DNA from: Prauserella muralis | GTDB taxonomy: Bacteria > Actinomycetota > Actinomycetes > Mycobacteriales > Pseudonocardiaceae | NCBI RefSeq assembly: GCF_003202285.1 | Contig: NZ_MASW01000001.1 | Location: 1,116,001 to 1,180,000 of the forward strand | Direction: 5' to 3' | DNA length: 64,000 bases | Shown here: positions 9,722-18,400 of the stretch, piece by piece | Numbering within the stretch: position 1 is the stretch's first letter | Layout of the letters: the number at the start of each line of letters is the position of its first letter | The notes under the pieces: generated by a model | What the model saw: the letters and a program-made list of their open reading frames with translations, nothing else | Told to the model about the DNA's origin: nothing | Database searches by the model: none | Translations under genes and position numbers: made by a program

Positions 9722-10357
9722 ATGGGGTGGTCCGAGCTCGTTCCCTTCGCCGGTGTGGTGCTGGTGGGCGCGATGTCACCGGGGCCGGACTTCGCCGTCG
9801 TGGTGCGGCACTCGGCGGTCGCGGGCCGCAGGGCGGGCACGGCGGCGGCGCTGGGCATCGCCACCGGGATCCTGGTGTGGTCGATGGTGGCCGCCGTCGG
9901 TGTGGCCAGCCTGCTCGCCGCGTCGGCGGTGGCGTTCACGGTGGTCAAGCTCGCCGGCGCCGCCTACCTGCTGTACCTCGGCAGCAAGGCGCTGCTCGCG
10001 GCCTACCGGGGCGGTGCCGCGCCGTTGCCGAAGGGCGACGGCGAGCCGGTCGTCGCGGCACACGCGTTCCGCGACGGCCTGCTGTGCAACGTGCTGAACC
10101 CGAAGTGCGCGGTGTTCTTCGTGGCCCTGCTGCCGCAGTTCCTGCCCGCGAAACCCACGGTCGGCGACACCGTGCTGACGGCCGCGGTGCCGGTGGGCCT
10201 GACGGCATTGTGGTTCTGTGCCGTCGCGGTGGTCGTCGGCGCGATGCGGAGACTGCTCGCGGCTCCCCGGGTGCGCAGGGCGCTCGACGCGCTGACGGGA
10301 ACACTGCTGGTCGCCGTGGGTGTCCGGCTCGCGGCGCAGGCGCGCACCCTGCCCTGA
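9722..10357 (+). CDS. LysE/RhtB-family amino-acid exporter
   Basis: A 211-residue inner-membrane exporter with about six membrane segments. It opens with the family motif GAMSPGPDFAVVVRHSAVAGRRAGTAAALG (split here into its two halves around the PGPD turn), then AYLLYLGSKALLAAYRG and NVLNPKCAVFFVALLPQF, all standard for LysE/RhtB. Substrate is probably an amino acid such as lysine, threonine or homoserine lactone, but it is not specified by sequence. It shares an intergenic region and an IdeR box with the divergent DUF2470 gene. Confidence 0.92.
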   Translation: MGWSELVPFAGVVLVGAMSPGPDFAVVVRHSAVAGRRAGTAAALGIATGILVWSMVAAVGVASLLAASAVAFTVVKLAGAAYLLYLGSKALLAAYRGGAAPLPKGDGEPVVAAHAFRDGLLCNVLNPKCAVFFVALLPQFLPAKPTVGDTVLTAAVPVGLTALWFCAVAVVVGAMRRLLAAPRVRRALDALTGTLLVAVGVRLAAQARTLP

Positions 10358-10414
10358 GACGTTCGGCTGCCGAACAGTTTCGTCCTTTCTTCGAACGCTA
10401 CTAGCGTGTGAGAC

Positions 10415-11281
10415 GTGTCAAGCGCTGTGGAACTCACGCCCCCCGGCCCTGGTGGAACTCCTGCCCTGCTCGCGCGCCTCGTCGACGACTCGGCTCTGTT
10501 CCCGCCGGGTGACGCCGCGATGCCACAGGCCCTCAAGGCTCACTTCGAGATCCGTGCCGGTGAGCACGCCGGTGTGCTCGGAGTCTTCCTGTGCCAGGCG
10601 TCCCGGCTGCCGGAGATGATCACGGAGCTGATCAAGATCCGGCCGAAGCAGCCGCTGCCGATGTCGCTCATCATCGACACCGGTCTCGGCGGCGTGCCCA
10701 AGGCGATTTCGATCGTGGAGTCCCGCAACGAGCTGCTCGACCTGCGCATGGTCGAGATGCCGGCCCCTTCGGACGTCGACGAGGTGTGGCTGGAGCGCGT
10801 TTCGGAGTTCGTGCCCGAGGACGTGGTGCGGGTGGTGGAGCCGCGCCGGGGCGTCGGCTGGCTCGACGGCGTGCGGAAGGTGATCGAGCACGGCAGCTGG
10901 CCGAAAATCCGCTGCGGGGGCTTGTCGAAGGAGAACTTCCCGAGCGTGGACGAGGTCGCCGACTTCCTCTCGGTGGTCAGCAGCGCGACCGGGGCGTCGT
11001 TCAAGGCCACGAACAGCCTGCACCGGGCGGTGCGGCACACGGACCCGGACACCGGCTTCGAGCACCACGGGTTTCTGAACCTTCTGGTGGCGTCGGCGCG
11101 CTGCCTGGCGGGCGGGGACGTGCGGGCGGCGCTGTCGTCGACCGACGGTGCCGCGCTGGCCGCGGAGGCGCGCGGGCTGTCCGCGCCGGCGGCCAAGGCG
11201 GTGCGGTCGCTGTTCGCGTCCTACGCCTCGGCCACGTTCGACGAGCCGATCGCGGACCTCGAGGGCTTGGGCCTGCTGTGA
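10415..11281 (+). CDS. Conserved protein of unknown function, possibly a TIM-barrel fold
   Basis: A 288-residue soluble protein that I do not recognise by name. Short motifs spaced along the chain (LPMSLIIDTGLGG, LDLRMVEMPAPSDVDEVWLE, KIRCGGLSKENFPSVDEVADFL, FKATNSLHRAVRH, HGFLNLLVASARCLAGG) look like the strand ends of an alpha/beta barrel carrying charged residues. The RCGG and FKATNSLHR segments are the likeliest active-site pieces. No signal or membrane segment. The GTG start at 10415 is weakly supported. Its stop overlaps the start of an IclR-like regulator by GTGA, so the two are translationally coupled and that regulator may act on the same pathway. Confidence 0.75.
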   Translation: MSSAVELTPPGPGGTPALLARLVDDSALFPPGDAAMPQALKAHFEIRAGEHAGVLGVFLCQASRLPEMITELIKIRPKQPLPMSLIIDTGLGGVPKAISIVESRNELLDLRMVEMPAPSDVDEVWLERVSEFVPEDVVRVVEPRRGVGWLDGVRKVIEHGSWPKIRCGGLSKENFPSVDEVADFLSVVSSATGASFKATNSLHRAVRHTDPDTGFEHHGFLNLLVASARCLAGGDVRAALSSTDGAALAAEARGLSAPAAKAVRSLFASYASATFDEPIADLEGLGLL

Positions 11282-11910
11282 CCAGGGAGGGCTCGCTGAC
11301 GCTGGATCGCGGGCTCGCTCTGTTGCAGGCGGTGGCCGACGCCGGTGGCGAGGCGGCCACGATCTCCGAACTCGCCGCCGCGATCGGCACCAGCAGGGCG
11401 GCCGTGTACCGGCTGCTGGTGCCGCTGGCGGAGCGCGGGCTGGTCTGGCGCGACGGCAGCAGGGTGCGGCTCGGCGCGGGTGTGCTGCGGCTGGCCGAGC
11501 AGATGCTGCCGCAGCTGCGGGAGGCGGCGCGGCCTGTGTTGCGGGAGCTGGCGGAGTCGACCGGGGCGACGGCGCACCTCTCGGTGGCCGACGGCGACCA
11601 GGTGCACGTGGTGGCGGTGGCGGAGCCCGCCTCGCCCGCGTTGCACGTGGCCTACCGGGTGGGCAGCAAGCATCCGGCGTCGCGGGGTGCGGCGGGCAAG
11701 GCACTGTCGCTGCGCCCGCGTGGCAAGGGCTGGGTGGCGGCCACCGGCGAGCCGCGGCCGGGGCTGTCCGGGGTCGCCGCGCCCGTCCGCGGTGTGGTGG
11801 GACTGCGGGCGAGTGTGGGCGTGGTGTCGTTCGAGCAGCTCGACGCTGCCCGGACGGGACCCCGGCTGGTGGAGGCCGCCGCGGCGCTGGCCGAGGTGCT
11901 GCGCAGCTAG
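11278..11910 (+). CDS. IclR-like transcriptional regulator
   Basis: A 210-residue regulator. The N-terminal winged helix-turn-helix is clear: LTLDRGLALLQAVADAGGEA, ISELAAAIGTSRAAVYRLLVPL and RGLVWRDGSRVRLG. The C-terminal part (about 85-205) has TGATAHLSVADGDQVHVVAVAEP and SRGAAGKALSL, which match the IclR effector domain but in shortened form (the family is usually near 250). It is coupled by a GTGA overlap to the preceding unknown gene. The effector and operator are unknown. Confidence 0.85.
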   Translation: MTREGSLTLDRGLALLQAVADAGGEAATISELAAAIGTSRAAVYRLLVPLAERGLVWRDGSRVRLGAGVLRLAEQMLPQLREAARPVLRELAESTGATAHLSVADGDQVHVVAVAEPASPALHVAYRVGSKHPASRGAAGKALSLRPRGKGWVAATGEPRPGLSGVAAPVRGVVGLRASVGVVSFEQLDAARTGPRLVEAAAALAEVLRS

Positions 11911-11921
11911 CGGCAGGCGAG

Positions 11922-12524
11922 TCAGCCGAGCAGCGCGCTGCCGAGGGCGAACGCGGAGAAGCAGGCGAAGACGAATCCGGCGGTGCGCTGGATGAGCCGG
12001 GGCCGCAGCCTGCCGCGGATCTTGTGCCCGAGGAACACGGCGAGCGCGGCGACCGACACGAGCCCGAGGAACGCGCCGAGGCCGACCGCGACGGGCTGTG
12101 CGTACCGGGCTACGAGGCCCGCGGTGGCCAGCTGTGACGCGTCGCCCCACTCGGCGGCGAAGAGCACGGCGAACGACGTCAGCGCGGCCCTGCCGAAGGC
12201 AACGGGTGCGGGGCCGGACCTGACCGCGTCGTGGGCGCCGTCGTCTCCTGCGCGGAACCCCTCCCGCAGGAGCATGAATGCGCCGGCGCCGAACATGACG
12301 CCGACGACGAGCGAAACGATCCGGTCGGGGAGCAGGGTCAGCACGCTGCCGAACGCGACGGCGATCACGGATTGCACGGCGAAAGCCGCGGTAACGCCGG
12401 TCAGCACCGCCCGCGCGCGGTAGCGCGTGGTGAGCACCAGCGTCGCGACGAGCGTCTTGTCCGGCAGCTCGACGGCCATGACCAGCGCAAACGTCGCCAC
12501 AAACGCCAAAAGCGCGGTAGACAT
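11922..12524 (-). CDS. GDT1/TMEM165-family cation transporter (MneA-like)
   Basis: A 200-residue membrane protein with two copies of the UPF0016 signature, ELPDKTLVATLVL near residue 20 and AEWGDASQLATA in the second half. The acidic residues of these E-x-[GP]-D motifs coordinate the transported ion; bacterial members export manganese or exchange calcium. The ATG at 12524 gives MSTALLAFVATFAL, the usual start, preceded by AAAGGGGTG nine bases away. That ribosome-binding site lies inside a perfect hairpin of the leader. The gene is convergent with the IclR-like regulator, 11 bases away. Confidence 0.92.
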   Translation of the reverse strand: MSTALLAFVATFALVMAVELPDKTLVATLVLTTRYRARAVLTGVTAAFAVQSVIAVAFGSVLTLLPDRIVSLVVGVMFGAGAFMLLREGFRAGDDGAHDAVRSGPAPVAFGRAALTSFAVLFAAEWGDASQLATAGLVARYAQPVAVGLGAFLGLVSVAALAVFLGHKIRGRLRPRLIQRTAGFVFACFSAFALGSALLG

Positions 12525-12533
12525 AAAGAACTG

Positions 12534-12631
12534 CACCCCTTTCCTCTTCAACGATAAAGGGGTGCCTGGCGAATGGCCAGGGAATCGGATTTGCGAATCG
12601 CGTGATGAGGTGTCTCGACAATGCTGTCGAG
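12534..12631 (-). promoter_or_regulatory. Structured 5' leader of the GDT1 gene with occluded ribosome-binding site
   Basis: Read on the minus strand, the leader holds three hairpins. They are a 7-bp stem with a 4-base loop (12614-12631), a 6-bp stem CCTGGC/GCCAGG (12565-12581), and a 9-bp perfect stem CACCCCTTT/AAAGGGGTG (12534-12564). The 3' arm of the last is the ribosome-binding site. Opening and closing this stem would switch translation of a metal transporter. I could not find the conserved core of the yybP-ykoY manganese riboswitch, so this may be a different element or only a cis-acting fold. Confidence 0.5.
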
Positions 12632-12693
12632 TCATTCCGGAAATTGTTTTCAGGCGTGTCGAAACTTGTTTTTCCGCGCGTGCGCCGCGGGTT

Positions 12694-12736
12694 TTCGGGA
12701 CCTAGGTCCTGGGCACTTCGGGACCACGGGACCTGA
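12694..12736 (+). promoter_or_regulatory. Two DosR-like boxes upstream of cydA
   Basis: The site 12694-12713 (TTCGGGACCTAGGTCCTGGG) matches 15 of 20 positions of the DosR consensus TTSGGGACTWWAGTCCCSAA and contains a perfect 12-bp palindrome at 12698-12709. A second site starting 23 bases later (12717-12736) has an identical left half, TTCGGGAC, and 12 of 20 matches overall. They lie 33-76 bases before the cydA start, and a DosR-like regulator is encoded at the end of the same island. Confidence 0.65.
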
Positions 12737-12769
12737 CGTCCGGCCCTGGCGCGGAGGACAGTCGATCAC

Positions 12770-14287
12770 GTGGAAGTCCTGGAACTCGCGCGCTGGCAGT
12801 TCGGCATCACGACCGTCTACCACTTCCTGATGGTGCCGCTCACGATCGGGCTCTCGGTGCTGGTCGCGGGCATGCAGACGGCGTGGGTGCGCACGGGCAA
12901 CGAGCGCTACCTGCGGATGACGAAGTTCTGGGGCAAGCTGCTGCTGGTCAACTTCGCCATGGGCGTGGTGACGGGCATCGTCCAGGAGTTCCAGTTCGGG
13001 ATGACGTGGAGCGCCTACTCGCGCTTCGTGGGGGACGTGTTCGGGGCGCCGCTGGCGATGGAGGGCCTGGTGGCGTTCTTCGTCGAGTCGACGTTCCTCG
13101 GCCTGTGGATCTTCGGCTGGGACCGGCTGCCCAAGCGGGTGCACCTGGCGTGCGCCTGGGCGTTTTCGCTGGCCACGGTGGCGTCGGCGTACTTCATCCT
13201 GGCCGCGAACTCGTGGATGCAGCACCCGGTGGGCGTGGAGTTCACCGACGGGCGGCCGACGATGAACTCGATCTGGGCGGTGCTGACGAACAACACGGCG
13301 CTGGCCGCGGTCCCGCACACGATCGCGGGTGCGTTCGCCGTGGCGGCGGCGTTTCTGGTGGGCATCGCGGCGTGGCGGCTGTGGCGCGGGCGGCACTCCG
13401 GCGACGGGGACCGTCCGGTGTGGCGGTCGTCACTGCGGCTGGGGGCCTTCACCGGGGTGGCGGCCTTCGCGGTGCTGGTGGTGTCGGGGGACATGCAGGG
13501 CAAGCTGATGTTCGAGCAGCAGCCGATGAAGATGGCGTCGGCGGAGGCGCTGTGCCACACGGAGCAGCCCGCCAGCTTCTCGATCCTGGCGATCGGCGAC
13601 GTGCGGAACGCCGACTGCGAGAACGTCAAGACGTTCACCGTGCCCGCGTTGCTGTCCTTTCTGGCGCACAACGACTTCCAGACCGAGGTCAAGGGCATCG
13701 AGGATCTCGTGGGCGAGTACCAGGAGCGCTACGGCAGCCACTACCCGGACGACCCGGCGCTGGGCGAGCTCGCGGGCAAGCCCATCGACTACGTGCCGAA
13801 CCTGCCGGTGACGTACTGGGGCTTCCGGATCATGATCGGCTTCGGCGCCCTGTCCGCGGCGACGGGCGTGCTCGCGCTGTGGCTGACGCGACAGGGCCGG
13901 ATCCCTGAGTCACGCTGGTTTCCCCGGCTGGCGCTGGCGAGCATCGCGACGCCGTTCGTCGCGAACAGCGCGGGCTGGATCTTCACGGAGATGGGCCGCC
14001 AGCCGTTCGTCGTGGTGCCGAACCCGACCGGTGTGGACGGGGTGTGGATGTTCACGGCGCAGGCGGTGTCCACCGTGTCGGCAGGCGAGGTGTGGGCATC
14101 GCTGATCTCGCTGACGGCGGTGTACGCGGCGCTGGGCGTGGTGGAGGTGTTCCTGCTGGTCCGCTACGTGCGGGGTGGCGTGGACGCGGTCATGCCCCCG
14201 AAGCCGCCGCCGGGGGACGGCGACGACACCGAGAACTCCCGCGACCCGGACGACTCCGGCGACGACGTGCTGGCCTTCGCCTACTGA
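12770..14287 (+). CDS. cydA: Cytochrome bd oxidase subunit I
   Basis: A 505-residue membrane subunit of cytochrome bd, the high-affinity quinol oxidase used at low oxygen. The haem b595 ligand is H18 in FGITTVYHFLMVP, and quinol-site and haem b558 regions are visible in GVVTGIVQEFQFGMTW and EGLVAFFVESTFLGLW. The family hallmark GRQPF(W) appears in WIFTEMGRQPFVVVP. About nine membrane segments. The Q-loop region is of the short type. The GTG start at 12770 is preceded by GGAGGA. It heads cydA-cydB-cydDC. Upstream DosR-like boxes suggest induction by low oxygen or nitric oxide. Confidence 0.97.
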   Translation: MEVLELARWQFGITTVYHFLMVPLTIGLSVLVAGMQTAWVRTGNERYLRMTKFWGKLLLVNFAMGVVTGIVQEFQFGMTWSAYSRFVGDVFGAPLAMEGLVAFFVESTFLGLWIFGWDRLPKRVHLACAWAFSLATVASAYFILAANSWMQHPVGVEFTDGRPTMNSIWAVLTNNTALAAVPHTIAGAFAVAAAFLVGIAAWRLWRGRHSGDGDRPVWRSSLRLGAFTGVAAFAVLVVSGDMQGKLMFEQQPMKMASAEALCHTEQPASFSILAIGDVRNADCENVKTFTVPALLSFLAHNDFQTEVKGIEDLVGEYQERYGSHYPDDPALGELAGKPIDYVPNLPVTYWGFRIMIGFGALSAATGVLALWLTRQGRIPESRWFPRLALASIATPFVANSAGWIFTEMGRQPFVVVPNPTGVDGVWMFTAQAVSTVSAGEVWASLISLTAVYAALGVVEVFLLVRYVRGGVDAVMPPKPPPGDGDDTENSRDPDDSGDDVLAFAY

Positions 14288-14395
14288 GGAACGACGATGC
14301 GACAAGTCTCCTACCGGCCAACCCCCACCCTTCCCGGGGGGCGACCCCGCTGCCAGCCTACCGGCGCCCGCGGCCGCCACCAGTTCTTACCAGCA

Positions 14396-14456
14396 AGTTG
14401 TGGACAACTCGCCCGGTTGTGCACAACCTGGGGAAATCTGGTTTCACCTGAAACCA
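14396..14456 (+). promoter_or_regulatory. Three palindromes between cydA and cydB
   Basis: In the 188-base gap are AGTTGTGGACAACT (14396-14409, near-palindrome), GGTTGTGCACAACC (14415-14428, perfect) and TGGTTTCA-CC-TGAAACCA (14439-14456, perfect with a 2-base spacer). The first two centres are 19 bp apart, close to two helical turns. The third ends 20 bases before the cydB start. They look like regulator binding sites and suggest that cydB has its own promoter, separate from cydA. The regulators are not identified. Confidence 0.55.
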
Positions 14457-14475
14457 CGCGCGAGAGGTGCCGATG

Positions 14476-15486
14476 ATGGACCTCGCGACCCTCTGGTTCT
14501 GCATCATCGCCGCCTTCTGGCTCGGTTACCTGTTCCTCGAAGGCTTCGACTTCGGCGTCGGCATGCTGCTGCCCGTCCTCGGCCGCGACGACACCGAACG
14601 CCGCGTCATGATCAACACCATCGGCCCGGTCTGGGACGGCAACGAGGTGTGGCTCATCGTCGCAGGCGGCGCCATGTTCGCCGCGTTCCCCGCCTGGTAC
14701 GCGGGCCTGTTCTCCGGTGTCTACCTGCCGCTGCTCGCCGTCCTGCTCGCGCTGATCGGCCGCGGCGTCGCCTTCGAGTACCGCGGCAAGGTCGACTCCC
14801 CGCGCTGGCGGCGCAACTGGGACCGCGTCATCATGATCGGCTCCTGGGTCCCGCCGTTCGGCGTCGGCCTCGTGCTCGCCACCACGGTGCTGGGCCTCCC
14901 GCTGGACGCCGACGGTGACCGCCTCGGCTCCGCGTTCTCCGCCCTGCGCTGGGACACCCTGCTCGGCGGGCTCGCCGTCGTCGGCTTCTCGCTGGTGCAC
15001 GGCGCCGTGTTCCTCGCCCTCAAGACCGACGGCGAGCTTCGCCACCGCGCCCGCGCGCTCGGCCTGCGCATGCTGCCCGCCGCGCTGGTGCCGCTGCTCG
15101 GGCTGACCCTGCTCGTGCAGGCCCGCGAGGGAGCACTGTGGACGGCCGTGCCGCTCGTGGCCGCGCCCGCGGCCGCCGCCGTGGCCTGGTGGCGCCTCGC
15201 CGAGGGCAGGGAAGGGCAGGCGTTCGCGGCCCTCGGTGCCGTCATCGCCGCCGCCGCACTCACCCTGTTCGGCGCCCTCTACCCGGACGTACTCCCGTCC
15301 ACTCTGGACACGGCCGACTCGCTCACCGTGGCGGGCGCCTCGTCGAGCCCGTACACGCTGCAGGTCATCACCTGGGTCGCCGCGTTCGGCGCGCCCGCCG
15401 TGCTCGTCTACCAGGGCTGGACCTACTGGGTGTTCCGCAGGCGCATCAGCACCCGGCACATCCCGAAAGCGCACGCACCACGATGA
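14476..15486 (+). CDS. cydB: Cytochrome bd oxidase subunit II
   Basis: A 336-residue membrane partner of CydA, with about nine membrane segments. The N-terminus LATLWFCIIAAFWLGYLFLEGFDFGVGML is the family signature (shown here as its opening; the conserved core is LEGFDFGVG), followed by GPVWDGNEVWLIVAGGAMFAAFP (key residues W-D-G-N-E-V-W). The ATG at 14476 has GAGAGG (14462-14467) at good spacing; the ATG at 14473 and the GTG at 14467 are alternatives. The stop overlaps the cydDC start by ATGA. A 188-base gap with palindromes separates it from cydA, unlike the tight spacing usual in cyd operons. Confidence 0.96.
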   Translation: MDLATLWFCIIAAFWLGYLFLEGFDFGVGMLLPVLGRDDTERRVMINTIGPVWDGNEVWLIVAGGAMFAAFPAWYAGLFSGVYLPLLAVLLALIGRGVAFEYRGKVDSPRWRRNWDRVIMIGSWVPPFGVGLVLATTVLGLPLDADGDRLGSAFSALRWDTLLGGLAVVGFSLVHGAVFLALKTDGELRHRARALGLRMLPAALVPLLGLTLLVQAREGALWTAVPLVAAPAAAAVAWWRLAEGREGQAFAALGAVIAAAALTLFGALYPDVLPSTLDTADSLTVAGASSSPYTLQVITWVAAFGAPAVLVYQGWTYWVFRRRISTRHIPKAHAPR

Positions 15487-18400
15487 ACGCTCCCGTCCGC
15501 GAACCCCTTTCCGCCACTGTGTCCACACCGGACACTCCGCGGACGGGACGAGGCCCGCTCGGCGCGCTGCCCGCCCTCTCGGCAGCGGCGCGCCGGGCGC
15601 TGGCCGTCGCCGCCGTACTCGCCGCGCTCAACGCGGCCGGGCTCGTCGCGCAGGCGTTCCTGCTGGCCGGCATGCTCGCCGACCTCGTCGCCGGGCACAC
15701 CGGCGGCCACGGACCCCGGCTGCTCGCACTGGCCGCCGTCGTGCTCGCCAGGGCACTCGTCAGCTGGGCCATCCGCGTCGTCACCGCCCGCGCCGCCGCG
15801 GGCGCCAAGGAGGAACTCCGGGCCCGGGTCGTCGACCACGCGCTGCGGCTCGGACCCGAATGGATCGCCGCCCGCGGCCCCGCCCAGCTCACCGCGCTCA
15901 CCACCAGGGGGCTCGACGCTCTCGACGGCTACTTCACCGAGTACCTGCCCGCGCTCGTCACCGCCGCCGTCGTCCCCGCCGGCGTCGGCGCTGCCGTGCT
16001 GCTCGCCGACTGGCCGTCCGCGCTCATCATCGCGCTCACCGTCCCGCTGCTGCCCCTGTTCGCGGTCCTCGTCGGCCGCTACACCGCCGACCGCGTCTCC
16101 GCGGCCACCGGCACTCTGCACCGGATGTCCGGTCACCTGCTCGAACTCGTCCGCGCGCTGCCGGTGCTCGCCGCCTTCCGCCGCGCCGACGCCCAGGCCG
16201 CGGCCGTCCGCAGAGTCAGCGAGCAGCACCGCCGCGCCACCCTGTCCACCCTGCGGGTGGCCTTCTCCTCCGCCTTCGTGCTGGAACTCGCCGCGACCCT
16301 GTCGGTCGCGCTCGTCGCCGTCGTCATCGGCGTGCGGCTCGTGTCCGGCGACCTGTCGCTGGCCGTCGGGCTGGGCGTGCTCATCCTCGCTCCCGAGTGC
16401 TACCAGCCGTTGCGTTCGGTCGGTGCTGCCTTCCACGCCAGCGAGGACGGCGTGGAAGCCGTGCGGCGCGTCGGCGACGTGCTCGCCGAACCGCTGCCTG
16501 CCACCGGCGGCAGCGTGCCCGCGCCGCGCGGCGAGGTCCGCGTCGACGGCCTGCGCGTCCGCCGTCGCGGCACCCACGCACCCGACGGCGAGACGTTCAC
16601 GGTGCGGCCCGGCTCGACGGTGTGGCTGCGCTCGCCCAGCGGTGCGGGCAAGACCACGACGCTCTCGGTGCTGCTCGGCTTCACCCGGCCCGAGTCCGGC
16701 ACCGTCACCGTCGACGGCACCCCGCTCAACCACATCGACATGTCGACATGGAGGCAGGCTGTGGCCTGGGTGCCGCAGACACCCGCCTTCTCCGGCGGCA
16801 CCGTCCGCGACGAACTCGACCTCGCCGCGCCCGGCACGGAGGGCACGGACGGTCACCACGACGTCCTCGCCACACTCGGGCTCGACGGCCTGCTCCACCG
16901 CCCCGTGGCCGCGCTCTCCGTGGGCCAGCGCCAGCGGGTCGCCGTCGCGAGGGCTTTGCTGCGGCTGCGCGCGGGGGCCTGGCTCCTGCTGCTCGACGAG
17001 CCCACCGCGCACCTCGACGCCGCGAACACCGAACGCGTGCTCGCCGCCGTCCGCGACGCCGAGCGAGCGGGAGCCGCCGTCGTCATCGCCGCCCACCGGC
17101 GCGGCGCCCTCGACGCCGACGAGGCGTCCCACGACGTTCACCCGGGCGGCCAGGAGGACACGGGGTGCGGCCGCCCGGGTGAACCCCTTGCCCTGCGCCG
17201 GGTTCTCGACCGGCGGTTCGCCGCCGGAACGCTGCTCGGCGCCGCCGCCCTGCTCGCCGGTGTCGCGCTGACCGCCACGTCCGGCTGGCTCATCGCGAAG
17301 GCCTCCCAGCAGCCGCCGATCCTCACGCTCACCGTCGCCGTCGTCGGGGTACGGGCCTTCGGGCTCGCCCGCGCCGGGCTGCGTTACGCCGAACGGCTCG
17401 TCGTGCACGACGCCGCCTTCCGCGCGGCGGGACGGCTGCGCGAACGGCTGTGGCGAGCGCTGGTGCGTCTCGGGCCCGCTCGTACCCTCGACCTGCGGCG
17501 TGGTGAGGCGCAGCGGCGGCTGGTCGGCGACGTCGACACCGTCCGCGACCTGCTGCCCCGCGTCGTGACGCCGCCGCTGATCGCCGCGGCCGTCCTCGCC
17601 GGGGCCTGCGCTGTGCAGGCGGTGGTGCTGCCGCAGGCCGGGCTGCTGCTGGCCGGAGCCATGCTCACCGCGGCGCTCGCCGCGCCCGCGCTCGCGCTCG
17701 CGGTGGAGCGGCGGGCGACATCGGCGCTCACCGCGGGCCGTCGCGACGTGGCCGCCCGGGTGCTGGGCCTGTTCGACGCCGCGGCGGAGCTCATCGCGTT
17801 CGGCGCCGACGGCCTGCGCAGGCGCGAACTCGCCACCGCGGACACCCGGCTCGGGGCCGCCGCCCGCAGGCAGGCGCTCGGCTCCGGCGCCGCCGACGCG
17901 GTCGTCGTGCTCGCCGCGGGTCTCGCCGCCGTGGGCAGCACCGCGCTCGCCGCCCGCGCCGTCGCCGACGGTGCACTCGACCCGGTGCTCGTGCCGGTGC
18001 TGGCGCTCGTGCCGCTCGCACTCGCCGAGGTGCTCGCCCTGCTGCCGCCCGCCGCGCAGCACTGGGACACCCTCCGCCAGGCACGCCTGCGCCTCGCCGA
18101 GTGGGACCAACGGCCGGCCGCGCCATCCCGCAAGGTCCGCTCCGACGGCGCGCGCATCGCCATGCGTGGCGTGGACCTGCGGTGGCCGGACGCGGACCGG
18201 CCCGTGCTCCGGGACGTCGACGTGGACATCCCCGAAGGCAGCCACGTCGCCGTCGTCGGCGCCTCCGGGGCAGGCAAGTCCACCTTTGTCGCCGCGCTGC
18301 TGGGCCTGCTGGAGCCCGAGCGCGGGCAGGCGACGCTGCCCGCCCGCGTCGCCTGGGCGCCGCAGGAGCCGTACCTGGTCGCCACCACGGTCGCGGAGAA

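Noticed and set aside
12534-12631. A yybP-ykoY manganese riboswitch in front of the GDT1 gene
   Set aside because: The conserved four-way core of that class could not be located; only simple hairpins are seen. It is reported as a structured leader instead.
14396-14428. DnaA boxes (TGTGGACAA is the complement of TTGTCCACA) suggesting a replication-control site between cydA and cydB
   Set aside because: Only one exact box and one near match are present, no AT-rich unwinding element or dnaA/dnaN genes are near, and each lies inside a longer palindrome. A transcription-factor site explains them better.
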